Shown here: positions 5,942 through 13,243 of the stretch, in pieces
How positions within the stretch are numbered: position 1 is the first letter of the stretch
Layout: each line of letters opens with the position of its first letter
Made by a program: the position numbers and the translations under genes
The notes under the pieces: generated by a model
Told to the model about the DNA's origin: nothing
The model's input: only the letters and a program-made list of their open reading frames with translations
The model's database searches: none
Origin: Pseudomonadota bacterium
GTDB lineage: Bacteria; Pseudomonadota; Gammaproteobacteria; Enterobacterales; Succinivibrionaceae
Direction of reading: 5' to 3'
NCBI GenBank assembly: GCA_023460615.1
Contig: JAEWPL010000298.1
Coordinates: 1-13,766 of the forward strand
DNA: 13,766 nt

Positions 5942-7445
5942 AGTTTGAAGCAACTATGCCATATTTTTTCATTTTTTCAACTAAAGTTGTGCGACGTAGT
6001 CCTAAAATTTCAGAAGCTTTTGCTACAACACCATTACTTTGCTCTAAAGCTTGCTTAATCATATTGATTTCGATATTAGAAACCATGTCTTTAAGATTGA
6101 TACCCTCAGGGGATAGGGTAGGCATAAATGCTTGAGCCATATCATTTTCACCTTCAATAATTGGTAGTGGAGGTAAATCAATTGGCTTGCTGTCTGCCTC
6201 TTCTACATTGAAATCCTCTTGGATTTCATCACCAGGTAGTGGTACTGAGAAGTTATCTAATAAAGCCATACGTTCTGCATATGGATCGTCTTCAAGTTTT
6301 CCACCACGATAAGTTACTGGTAAATCACCTACATCTACAACTTCATTTGGATGTAAGATTAACAATCTTTCAACTAAGTTTGAAAGCTCACGAACGTTGC
6401 CAGGCCACTTGCAGGACATTAGTTCGAGCATTGCTCTTTGAGTAAACTTAATGGTGGCATTTTGCTCTTTGCTGTGACGATTTACTAGTTCTTGAACTAG
6501 TAATGGAATATCGTCAGCTCTGTCACGTAGAGGTGGTGTTTCAATTGGGAATACATTTAAACGATAGAATAAATCCTGTCTAAATTGTTTTTCCTCAACC
6601 ATCTTTTCAAGATTCTGGTGAGTTGCTGCAATCACTCTTACGTTTGCTTTAATAGGTTTATTTGAACCTACACGCTCAAATTGACGTTCTTGTAACACAC
6701 GTAATAGTTTTACTTGCATCTGTAGTGGCATATCACCAATTTCGTCAAGGAAGATAGTACCACCTTCGGCTAATTCAAAACGACCTTCATGGGCACTAAT
6801 AGCACCTGTAAAAGCACCTTTTTCATGACCAAATAATTCTGATTCAAGCAATTCACTAGGAATTGCACCACAGTTAACTGGTACAAAGGCTTTGTTCTTA
6901 CGATTTGATAATTCGTGAATAGCCCTTGCTACTACTTCTTTACCAGTACCAGATTCACCTAAGATAAGTACTGAAGCATCAGTAGTTGCTACTTGTTCAA
7001 TTAAACGACGTACGTTAGTAATAGCCTTGCCTTGACCTACTAACATCTTAATTAAAGTGGTAGCTCCATTGCCAGATTTAGAAGAGAACTTTCTCATGGT
7101 TCTAAAAGATTGGCAATAGTGCAATAAAGATACAATCTCGTCATACTCAGGATCGTTACTGATTTTACCCATTAAGTTAGGGCATGAAGAAAGATCTTCT
7201 TTAACGTCATCTTGGCAAAGTAAGAATGCAGTATCCTTATGCTCGTCAATAAGAGCTTTATAATCTGTGTCGATGCTACCTAAGATACAGTAATCAACAT
7301 TGCTATCTTGGGCATTGAAATAAGAAATACAGTCGTCAATTTCACCACTTTGACATACTAAGCCTAGAAACTCAAAAATGGTCTCTAGAGATTTTCTTTT
7401 TTGACTGTCTTTCTCAAGAATTAGCAAGTTTCCTGAAAATTTCAT
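5940..7445 (-). CDS. flrA: FleQ/FlrA-type sigma-54-dependent flagellar master regulator
   Basis: This 501-residue activator resembles Pseudomonas FleQ along its length. An N-terminal FleQ receiver-like domain (1-115) lacks the usual phospho-accepting Asp (CILGSID at 53-59), as in FleQ. The AAA+ core has Walker A GESGTGKE (163-170), the sigma-54 contact GAFTGA (210-215), Walker B FLDEIGD (232-238), arginine-rich FRQDLFYRLNVFP (288-300) and WPGNVREL (347-354). A Fis-type helix-turn-helix closes it (about 462-496, with LGLRRTTLVEKMKKYG). A variable acidic linker lies at 380-445. Family role: hexameric ATPase that opens RNA polymerase-sigma-54 promoters of early flagellar operons, in some species controlled by c-di-GMP and FlhG. 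It is divergent from flgJ and first in the pse operon. The ribosome site is weak (GGTG). Confidence 0.95.
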   Translation of the reverse strand: MKFSGNLLILEKDSQKRKSLETIFEFLGLVCQSGEIDDCISYFNAQDSNVDYCILGSIDTDYKALIDEHKDTAFLLCQDDVKEDLSSCPNLMGKISNDPEYDEIVSLLHYCQSFRTMRKFSSKSGNGATTLIKMLVGQGKAITNVRRLIEQVATTDASVLILGESGTGKEVVARAIHELSNRKNKAFVPVNCGAIPSELLESELFGHEKGAFTGAISAHEGRFELAEGGTIFLDEIGDMPLQMQVKLLRVLQERQFERVGSNKPIKANVRVIAATHQNLEKMVEEKQFRQDLFYRLNVFPIETPPLRDRADDIPLLVQELVNRHSKEQNATIKFTQRAMLELMSCKWPGNVRELSNLVERLLILHPNEVVDVGDLPVTYRGGKLEDDPYAERMALLDNFSVPLPGDEIQEDFNVEEADSKPIDLPPLPIIEGENDMAQAFMPTLSPEGINLKDMVSNIEINMIKQALEQSNGVVAKASEILGLRRTTLVEKMKKYGIVASN

Positions 7446-7501
7446 TTGCTACACCGTAAAGTTTTTGACAATAACTTTTTAACTAAATTTAACTTACTAA
7501 T

Positions 7502-7529
7502 ATCATAACCTAGTTTTTGCTATCGACAA
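7502..7529 (-). promoter_or_regulatory. Probable sigma-70 promoter of flrA-pse operon
   Basis: On the minus strand TTGTCG (7529-7524) and TATGAT (7507-7502) are separated by 16 bases, about 55-60 bases upstream of the flrA ATG. The -35 overlaps a GTCAAAATTTTGTC-like stretch (7538-7525) that resembles the FleQ box as I recall it, which might allow autorepression. Confidence 0.4.
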
Positions 7530-7687
7530 AATTTTGACAATCTTTAAAGATAATTTTTAAAAATTTTTCATCTAATCTGTGAGCTAAGACTAATTTTACT
7601 CCCATCATCTTGTTATCAAATCTCATAAAAATCAGTTTTTATCGGCTACTAAAATTTAATATTACAAAATGATCTATTTGCGCACGG

Positions 7688-7713
7688 TAGTCAAAAATTT
7701 GAATTTTTGACTA
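7688..7713. promoter_or_regulatory. 26-bp palindrome upstream of the sigma-54 promoter, candidate activator site
   Basis: Arms TAGTCAAAAATT (7688-7699) and AATTTTTGACTA (7702-7713) are perfect complements around two bases. The outer GTCAA and TTGAC match the half sites of the FleQ box as I recall it (GTCAA...TTGAC). The centre is about 63 bases before the predicted sigma-54 start. A further half site, AGTCAATTTTTTG, lies at 7776-7788. FlrA, encoded next door, is the obvious candidate. Confidence 0.55.
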
Positions 7714-7737
7714 AGCAAAATTCTTTAAAATTTAGTT

Positions 7738-7753
7738 TGGCATGAAGCTTGCT
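7738..7753 (+). promoter_or_regulatory. Sigma-54 promoter of the flgJKL operon
   Basis: TGGCATGAAGCTTGCT has GG at 7739-7740 and GC at 7751-7752 with exactly ten bases between, as required for sigma-54 (-24/-12). It matches TGGCA-N5/6-TTGC closely. Start of transcription should be near 7763-7764, giving a leader of about 40 bases before flgJ. Confidence 0.8.
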
Positions 7754-7790
7754 TTAGATAAGAAAAAGTTTGTTTAGTCAATTTTTTGTT

Positions 7791-7797
7791 AAAGGTG
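7791..7797 (+). promoter_or_regulatory. Ribosome binding site that decides the flgJ start
   Basis: AAAGGTG lies five bases before the ATG at 7803. The frame is open back to a TTG at 7770, but that codon would be only about six bases into the predicted sigma-54 transcript and has no ribosome site. Confidence 0.7.
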
Positions 7798-7802
7798 AGC
7801 TT

Positions 7803-8813
7803 ATGAGCGATGAAGCAATTTTAAATCCTACTTCAAGTCTTGATATGGGACTTGTAGGGGATCATCGTAATTTAAGTAAGCTAAAACAATTAGGTCGTGG
7901 TGACAAGCGCTCACAGGCTTTAGCTTTAAAGGCATGTGCTGAGCAATTTCAATCTATCCTCAATCAATATTGGGTAGATGCTATGCGTCAATCAAACGAT
8001 ACTATCAATCCAGATTCACCTTTACACTCAAAATACTCTGGTTTCTTTGAGGACATGCTAGCTCAACAGAATGTTTCTACCATGACTCAAAATTCTGGCA
8101 TGAATAAAAACTCCATCACCTACCTTTTAACTAAGCAGTTTGCAAAATCTTTAGGTGATGAGGGTAAGGAGTTATTAAAAGAGCTAGATAAGATGGCAGT
8201 ATCCTCTCATCAAGGTGGATATATTAAAGGCTCTAATGTTAACGCTAGTGTCGCTAATCTTAATCAAATGCTACAAAACTCTAAAGTTGATCCTAGCTCT
8301 AGTGTTCAAAACTTATCTAAATTATTTAAAGATCTTCCTGATCCAAATGGCATGAGAGACTTTGATTCTTCACAAGACTTCGTTGAGAAGATGATGCCTT
8401 ATGCCTTAAAGGCGGTAGAAGGCTTAGGCTTTAACCCATTAGTTCTAGTAGCTCAAGCTGCTCTTGAAACAGGATGGGGTAAACATGTTTCACCTGGTAA
8501 TAACTACTTTGGTATTAAAGCGACAAAAGATTGGCAGGGACAAACCGAAAAATTGACCTCTGATGAGTATGAGAATGGTCGTTTTGTGGCAGAGCAGAGT
8601 GATTTTAGAAAATATTCTGACGTTTTAGCGTCAATGAAAGATTACATTAAGTTTATAAAGGAGAATCCTCGTTATCAAAATGCAGTGAATAAATCGTACA
8701 ATCCAGACGAATATTTTGAGGAAATTCAAAGAGCTGGGTACGCAACTGATCCTAATTACGCAGACAAGTTGAAAAAAATTTCACGCAAAATTGCATTTAT
8801 GGCATACAAATAG
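7803..8813 (+). CDS. flgJ: Flagellar rod assembly protein / peptidoglycan hydrolase FlgJ
   Basis: FlgJ caps the growing rod in the periplasm and cuts peptidoglycan so the rod can pass. The 336-residue protein has an N-terminal rod-binding domain (about 35-115; FESIL-like AEQFQSILNQYW at 46-57, then SPLHSKYSGFFEDMLAQQ) and a C-terminal glucosaminidase domain (about 185-336). The latter holds AQAALETGWGKH with likely catalytic Glu222, NNYFGIKA (233-240) and FRKYSDVLASMKDYIKFI (268-285). It has the dual-domain form of beta/gamma-proteobacteria. I place the start at ATG 7803 because of the ribosome site and the sigma-54 start upstream. Unusually, flgI and the rod genes are not upstream; flgJ instead opens an operon with flgK and flgL. 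Confidence 0.94.
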   Translation: MSDEAILNPTSSLDMGLVGDHRNLSKLKQLGRGDKRSQALALKACAEQFQSILNQYWVDAMRQSNDTINPDSPLHSKYSGFFEDMLAQQNVSTMTQNSGMNKNSITYLLTKQFAKSLGDEGKELLKELDKMAVSSHQGGYIKGSNVNASVANLNQMLQNSKVDPSSSVQNLSKLFKDLPDPNGMRDFDSSQDFVEKMMPYALKAVEGLGFNPLVLVAQAALETGWGKHVSPGNNYFGIKATKDWQGQTEKLTSDEYENGRFVAEQSDFRKYSDVLASMKDYIKFIKENPRYQNAVNKSYNPDEYFEEIQRAGYATDPNYADKLKKISRKIAFMAYK

Positions 8814-8841
8814 CATATAGAAAAATATAGAGGATAAAAAA

Positions 8842-8855
8842 GGCAATTTTTTGCC
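8842..8855 (+). other. Small hairpin in the flgJ-flgK spacer
   Basis: GGCAA (8842-8846) and TTGCC (8851-8855) pair around TTTT, followed by AAAAGGGG rather than a T run. It is too weak and lacks the T tail for termination; it may affect mRNA processing or folding ahead of the flgK ribosome site (AAGGGG, 8858-8863). Confidence 0.35.
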
Positions 8856-8870
8856 AAAAGGGGTTTTAAG

Positions 8871-10949
8871 ATGTCAATCGATTTAATCTACACTGGTAAA
8901 TATGGTGTTCTAAACGCTCAGAAGTTATTGAATTCAACTTCAAATAACATCAACAACGTTAACACTGAAGGTTATGTCCGTAAGGAAACCTTAACCTATA
9001 CCTCTTGTGTTGATTGGGGCGTTGGTGCTACTTATACCCGTCGTTTATATGATCAATTCGTACAAAAGCAAATGTATACCGATCAAGGCAATAAGTCTTA
9101 CTATGAAGCTTATGCCTCAGGTATGGATACAGCTGACAGAATTTTGTCAGATGATACTATGTCACTTGCTAATGCTACTACTAAATTCTTTGACGCTTTA
9201 TCAACAGCTGCAAATGCCCCAACTTCAGCAGCTAATAGAAATGAGGCTAAAGGTCAATTAGAGAACTTAGTAGGTCGTATCAATTCAGCTAACAATACTT
9301 TAGTTGATTCTTTAAATGAAGTTAACGGCAAAATCTCTGATGAAGTTGCTGACATTAACTCCTACACTCAAGCTATCTGTAAAATCAATGACGAGATTAG
9401 AGTTTTATCCTTATCAGATGTAGCTACTAACAATGAAATCTACATGCAAATGTTAGATGAGCGTGATCGCTTAATTGGCAAGTTATCAGAGCATGTAGCT
9501 ATCAATGTTCAAGTTCAATCTGACAATACTTATGAAGTTTACATGGATTCAGGTATGCTACTTGCTAATGGCGATACCTATGCAACTTTAGTACAAGGTC
9601 AAAATGAATTTGATGTTACTAAAAGTGAAATCCATTTAACTTACAATTCTATCGCTGGTGGTAGAAAAGATAATACTGACGTAAAGCTAACTAATAACTC
9701 TATTGGTGGTGCTTTAGGTGGTTATTTAAATTCTACAACCGAAATTCGTAATTCTATGCGTGAAATCGGTAAGCTTACTGTAGCTTTAGCCGATGCATTG
9801 AACGTTCAAAACAAAGCTGGTTTCACCCTTGAGGATATTGCAGGTTCAAACCTAATCAACGTTAAAGGTGTTTATGCTACCTCAACTAACGATACTCAAG
9901 GTTTATACTGCACCTTTAATGAAGGTCAAGGTTCAAACGTTCAAGGTTATGATTTTAAAGTTTCTTTCTCTGATGGTGATTTACACGTTTACAGAGTAGA
10001 AGAAGACGAGCGTATGGTGGAAATTACAGCTGATATTCCAGCTGCTGACATCGTAACTAACGGTAACAACACCACCATTACTTTAAATGAATATGGTCTA
10101 ACCTTTAATATGAATGCTTCTTTAAATCAATTAAAGAATGACAAGACTGTATTCTATGTACAACCAACTTTAATGGTAGGCTCTACTGTTGAATCAAATG
10201 TTTCAAAGCCAGAGGACTTTGCTTTTGCCTCAGCTGTAAGAACTGGTACTAAAGCTGACAACTATGGTAATGCAACTATCGTATTATCAAGCTGTACTAA
10301 TACTGGTGCTGATTTTGGTGTTTCAGTTGATCCTGCTACTAAAAAGCCTGTATTTAACACTGGTGCTCCATCACAAATTAAGATTGATGCTCAAGGCAAC
10401 TATCTAATTTATGACAACAACAATACCTTATTAGGTATGGCACCTGCTAGCACTAAGGGTACTAACGTATTTGCTAATGCAGTAACTTATGATCGGGCTA
10501 CAAATAGTTTTACTAACACTCCACTTGCTGGTAATAACGGTTATCCTGGCTATGACGTATCTATTAACGGTACTGTAAAGGAGAACGATGCTTTTTATGT
10601 TGAGATTAACTCAGGCGGTCAAGCAGATAACTCTAATGGTAATGCTTTAATTGGTATTAGAAGTCAGTCTATTGTACGTTCAACTGGTTCAAGCCAAGTT
10701 ACCACCTTTAATGACGGTTACGCTAACCTTTTAGGTGAACTAGGTACTTCAATTACCACTGCTACTGCTAATAAAGATGCAGCAGCTGCAAAACTTGAGC
10801 AAACCACTAAGTTATACCAATCAACAGCAGGTGTAAATCTAGATGAGGAAGCTACTAATCTTGTGATGTATCAACAAACTTATCAAGCTTGTGCCAAGAT
10901 TATTGAAGCTTCACAAACCATTTTTAATGCTCTAATTGGTGCATTCTAA
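8871..10949 (+). CDS. flgK: Flagellar hook-filament junction protein FlgK (HAP1)
   Basis: FlgK joins the hook to the filament together with FlgL and is exported by the flagellar type III system. The 692-residue protein has the N-terminal axial motif LLNSTSNNINNVNTEGYVR (19-37) and the C-terminal D0 segment GVNLDEEATNLVMYQQTYQ (654-672), ending in ASQTIFNALIGAF. FLgK of E. coli is about 550 residues, so the variable middle (about 240-600) is enlarged. It carries five cysteines (46, 170, 347, 475, 674), unusual for an exported axial protein. The ATG has AAGGGG seven bases upstream; flgJ ends 57 bases before, and flgL begins 11 bases after the stop. Confidence 0.95.
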   Translation: MSIDLIYTGKYGVLNAQKLLNSTSNNINNVNTEGYVRKETLTYTSCVDWGVGATYTRRLYDQFVQKQMYTDQGNKSYYEAYASGMDTADRILSDDTMSLANATTKFFDALSTAANAPTSAANRNEAKGQLENLVGRINSANNTLVDSLNEVNGKISDEVADINSYTQAICKINDEIRVLSLSDVATNNEIYMQMLDERDRLIGKLSEHVAINVQVQSDNTYEVYMDSGMLLANGDTYATLVQGQNEFDVTKSEIHLTYNSIAGGRKDNTDVKLTNNSIGGALGGYLNSTTEIRNSMREIGKLTVALADALNVQNKAGFTLEDIAGSNLINVKGVYATSTNDTQGLYCTFNEGQGSNVQGYDFKVSFSDGDLHVYRVEEDERMVEITADIPAADIVTNGNNTTITLNEYGLTFNMNASLNQLKNDKTVFYVQPTLMVGSTVESNVSKPEDFAFASAVRTGTKADNYGNATIVLSSCTNTGADFGVSVDPATKKPVFNTGAPSQIKIDAQGNYLIYDNNNTLLGMAPASTKGTNVFANAVTYDRATNSFTNTPLAGNNGYPGYDVSINGTVKENDAFYVEINSGGQADNSNGNALIGIRSQSIVRSTGSSQVTTFNDGYANLLGELGTSITTATANKDAAAAKLEQTTKLYQSTAGVNLDEEATNLVMYQQTYQACAKIIEASQTIFNALIGAF

Positions 10950-10960
10950 GGAGGTGAGCT

Positions 10961-12175
10961 ATGAGAATTTCAACCACCATGCAGTTTACTAACAGTTTGT
11001 CTTATATTCAAAAGTCAAACTCAAGTGTAGATGAAGCTTCTAACCGTTACAATTCAGGCTTAAAGTTTCAAACTGCCGGCGAGAATCCTTCAGGCATGGC
11101 CTCTAAGGTAAAGTATGAAGGTGCTATTAGCTCTTACAAGCAATACGCTAAAGACGGAGGATTAGCAGCTAACACTTTATCTGAAGAAGAAACCGCTTTG
11201 AAATTTATGTGGTCAGCTTTATCAAGCATCAACACACGTTTAATTCAGTGTGTGGATGGTTCTAATGATCAAAACAGCTTGATTGCTTTAGCAGAGGAAA
11301 TTGGTCAAACCAGAGATCACTTATATGATCTTATGAATACTCAAAATACTGACGGTGAGTATATTTTCTCTGGTGCACAAAGTGATATTCCAACTTACAC
11401 TTTAACCTCAGATGGTCACTATGTATGCCAAGCTGACGGTTCAACTCGTAGTGTGTTAGTGGCACCAAGTATCACTGTACAAGTATCAGATTCAGGTTTA
11501 GATGTTTTTGAAAACTGCCGTTTAGCTGACACCATGACTGTTACTGCTACTCCTAATATTGGTAGTAGTGTAATTTCCTCATATGGAGATTTTGGTGATC
11601 TATATGATAAGTATTATTCACCTGCTACAGGTGCTAACAATACTTTGACTATTAACGTAGCAAATGACAATTCCTTTGAATTACTAGCACCAGATGGCAC
11701 TGTAATTGAGACTGGTGAGGTAAATCTTGAGGATGGCACTATCAATGTAAAAGGTATGGAGTTTACTATTCCTGATCCTGAAAATTATGCTGGTACCATC
11801 GAGATTGAACTTGATCCTCCTAAGACTGACAACATCTTAAATGCTTTAACCAAGATTGTTGACATTATTGAGGATGAATCTATCTCTAATACCGACAAGA
11901 TTGCAGCTATCACAGAAGCTCAAGTTAATGTTCAAAACGCTATGACTCGTTACGATTCATATCGTGGTAAGGTCGGTGCTAGACAAAACACCATTGCCAC
12001 AATTTTAACATCTAACAATTCTTTATCTGATATTAAGACCGAATCAAAGGCAAATGTATCTGAGGTTGATGCCTTTGAAGCTGCTTCTGATTTGATTCAG
12101 TCTCAAAATCAGTTAAATGTTTCAAGACAGATTTATAGCATGCTTTCAAAGCAATCACTATTTGATTACATATAA
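10961..12175 (+). CDS. flgL: Flagellar hook-filament junction protein FlgL (HAP3)
   Basis: FlgL sits between FlgK and the flagellin filament. The 404-residue protein belongs to the flagellin superfamily: MRISTTMQFTNSL at the N terminus, NRYNSGLKFQTAGENPSG (28-45), and GEYIFSGAQSDIPTY (132-146), the typical FlgL core. The C-terminal D0 part includes EVDAFEAASDLIQSQNQL and ends SKQSLFDYI. Three cysteines are present (97, 156, 186). A strong AAGGAGGTGAG precedes the ATG in the 11-base spacer after flgK. Its 3' neighbour, a 96-residue protein, follows after 21 bases. Confidence 0.94.
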   Translation: MRISTTMQFTNSLSYIQKSNSSVDEASNRYNSGLKFQTAGENPSGMASKVKYEGAISSYKQYAKDGGLAANTLSEEETALKFMWSALSSINTRLIQCVDGSNDQNSLIALAEEIGQTRDHLYDLMNTQNTDGEYIFSGAQSDIPTYTLTSDGHYVCQADGSTRSVLVAPSITVQVSDSGLDVFENCRLADTMTVTATPNIGSSVISSYGDFGDLYDKYYSPATGANNTLTINVANDNSFELLAPDGTVIETGEVNLEDGTINVKGMEFTIPDPENYAGTIEIELDPPKTDNILNALTKIVDIIEDESISNTDKIAAITEAQVNVQNAMTRYDSYRGKVGARQNTIATILTSNNSLSDIKTESKANVSEVDAFEAASDLIQSQNQLNVSRQIYSMLSKQSLFDYI

Positions 12176-12196
12176 TAACTTAAGAGGAAGAGAAAA

Positions 12197-12487
12197 ATGA
12201 TTAACTTAAATACTGTTGCAAATGCAAACCATGTAGCTACCACTACTTTAGACAACAAAACTAATGTTGCAACTGCAACTGAGGTTAACAAGCAAGTTAA
12301 CACTGGTGCCTCTGCAGTAGTTGAGTTACAAACCAATGTTGCTGATGTAAATGCAAAAAGCTCTATCAAAGTAGATGCAACTAATGCAAAAGCTTTTGTT
12401 GCTGATATCGCAGCTATGCTAGGTCAATCAAATGGTAGCGTACAAGCTAACTTAAATGGTTTTGACGCTGCAAGACTACTAGCTTAA
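12197..12487 (+). CDS. 96-residue protein in the flgJKL operon; possible mini-flagellin
   Basis: I do not recognise a named family. It is rich in Ala (19) and Asn (14), with no Cys, Trp, Tyr or Pro, as exported flagellar proteins often are. The N terminus (MINLNTVANA) resembles the flagellin start INVNTNV. The C-terminal third reads SSIKVDATNAK (55-65), then AAMLGQ (72-77) and SVQANLNGFDAARLLA (81-96). Flagellins show SRI-DADYAK, ILQQAG and QAN with LL nine and ten residues later, and that last spacing is identical here. So both ends look like D0 helices with the middle domains missing. The gene has a proper ribosome site (AGAGGAAGAG, 12183-12192), sits 21 bases after flgL, and is last before the terminator. 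The flagellin link is inference and low-complexity composition can mislead. Confidence 0.75.
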   Translation: MINLNTVANANHVATTTLDNKTNVATATEVNKQVNTGASAVVELQTNVADVNAKSSIKVDATNAKAFVADIAAMLGQSNGSVQANLNGFDAARLLA

Positions 12488-12494
12488 CAAAAGA

Positions 12495-12530
12495 TTTGGC
12501 CTTGCCTTTGAGGCAGGCCAAAAATTTTTG
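12495..12530 (+). terminator. Intrinsic terminator of the flgJKL operon
   Basis: Arms TTTGGCCTTGCCT (12495-12507) and AGGCAGGCCAAA (12511-12522) pair with one bulged T around TTG, followed by AATTTTTG. It begins seven bases after the stop of the 96-residue gene. Confidence 0.88.
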
Positions 12531-12540
12531 TAAAAAATAT

Positions 12541-12568
12541 TAAAGTTTGTAAAAAGGCTGTCCGTTAT
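12541..12568 (+). promoter_or_regulatory. Sigma-28-like promoter of flaG
   Basis: TAAAGTTT (12541-12548) is a perfect flagellar sigma-28 -35 element. TCCGTTAT (12561-12568) matches five of eight bases of GCCGATAA at a spacing of 12, one more than the E. coli optimum. It lies directly after the upstream terminator and about 85 bases before flaG, which is where a late flagellar promoter is expected. Confidence 0.5.
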
Positions 12569-12653
12569 ACAAAATAGGAGAGATGTAATACCTGTATTTT
12601 GGGTATAAATAACCATTTATAAACTTCAGACTAAAAAACTGGAGGAATGAGTT

Positions 12654-13124
12654 ATGACTATGACAGCTATCAATTCAACCTCATTAGAGAAAACTACATA
12701 CCAAAATAAAATAACTCAAAAGCCTGATACCTTTAGATTACAGGATGTAATCGAGGATGAGGATAAAGTAGTTACTAGTGCTAAAGAGCCTACAACTACT
12801 AATGAAACCGAGGATACTAAAGTAAATCCTGACGATAAAAAGATCTCAAAGGCACTACAAGAGCGAAATGAGAAATTAGCTCAAGAGCGTATGAATGATT
12901 TAAATCGTCAGAATATCGGTTTGGCTTTTAGTTTTGATAAAGATACTGATAACACTATCGTAAAGGTAACTGACTTAAATACTGAGAAATTAGTTCGTCA
13001 AATTCCATCAGAGGAATTCTTAGAGTTATCTAAGCGTTTAAATGAGTATCAGCAAAACAATCAAGTAACAGCTCAAAGCAAAGAGAAATTTGCTAAAGGT
13101 CTGTTCCTAGACGATATTGTCTAA
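12654..13124 (+). CDS. flaG: FlaG-family flagellar protein
   Basis: FlaG proteins influence filament length in Vibrio and Pseudomonas, by an unclear mechanism. The 156-residue protein has a charged, low-complexity N-terminal half (about 1-65) and a C-terminal FlaG domain (about 70-155): NIGLAFSFDKDTDNTIVKV (87-105), then LVRQIPSEEFLELSKRL (113-129), the family signature, and a closing GLFLDDIV. GGAGGA lies seven bases before the ATG. It stands alone between a terminator and a hairpin. In Vibrio and Pseudomonas fliD follows directly; here a hairpin and fliS do. Confidence 0.9.
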   Translation: MTMTAINSTSLEKTTYQNKITQKPDTFRLQDVIEDEDKVVTSAKEPTTTNETEDTKVNPDDKKISKALQERNEKLAQERMNDLNRQNIGLAFSFDKDTDNTIVKVTDLNTEKLVRQIPSEEFLELSKRLNEYQQNNQVTAQSKEKFAKGLFLDDIV

Positions 13125-13140
13125 TCATTTTTCTGCTCTC

Positions 13141-13166
13141 ACAACTCTCCTTTTTAGGAGAGTTGT
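13141..13166 (+). terminator. Hairpin after flaG, probable terminator
   Basis: Arms ACAACTCTCCT (13141-13151) and AGGAGAGTTGT (13156-13166) are perfect complements around TTTT, 17 bases after the flaG stop. The downstream side is T rich but has no immediate T run (GCTCTCATATC). The hexamer GCTCTC occurs directly on both sides (13135-13140 and 13167-13172). Termination may be partial, letting some transcripts reach fliS. Confidence 0.6.
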
Positions 13167-13243
13167 GCTCTCATATCTTTAATTTTTTCTTTTCTCTTTC
13201 TTTAAAATCCGTCATAATCAGCTTCTATTTAGCTTTGATGAAA

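Larger units (their letters stand above)
7446..7802. other. Divergent control region between flrA and flgJ
   Basis: The 357 bases hold the flrA promoter, a 26-bp palindrome and the sigma-54 promoter of the flgJ operon, each listed separately. Between them the DNA is very AT rich, with a perfect ATCTTTAAAGAT palindrome (7540-7551) and A/T tracts around 7552-7570 that could be intrinsically bent. That would suit looping by a sigma-54 activator. No coding frame with a ribosome site is seen. Confidence 0.65.

Noticed and set aside
7770..7802. Upstream TTG start extending FlgJ by 11 residues
   Set aside because: It would lie about six bases into the predicted sigma-54 transcript with no ribosome site; the ATG at 7803 has AAAGGTG in front.
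12166..12369. Antisense frame opposite the 96-residue gene
   Set aside because: Hydrophobic shadow of the Ala/Asn-rich coding strand, no ribosome site, conflicts with a well-supported gene.
12583..12588. AGGAG followed by ATG-TAA, a start-stop minimal frame in the flaG leader
   Set aside because: Spacing of only two bases between the purine stretch and ATG; probably chance.
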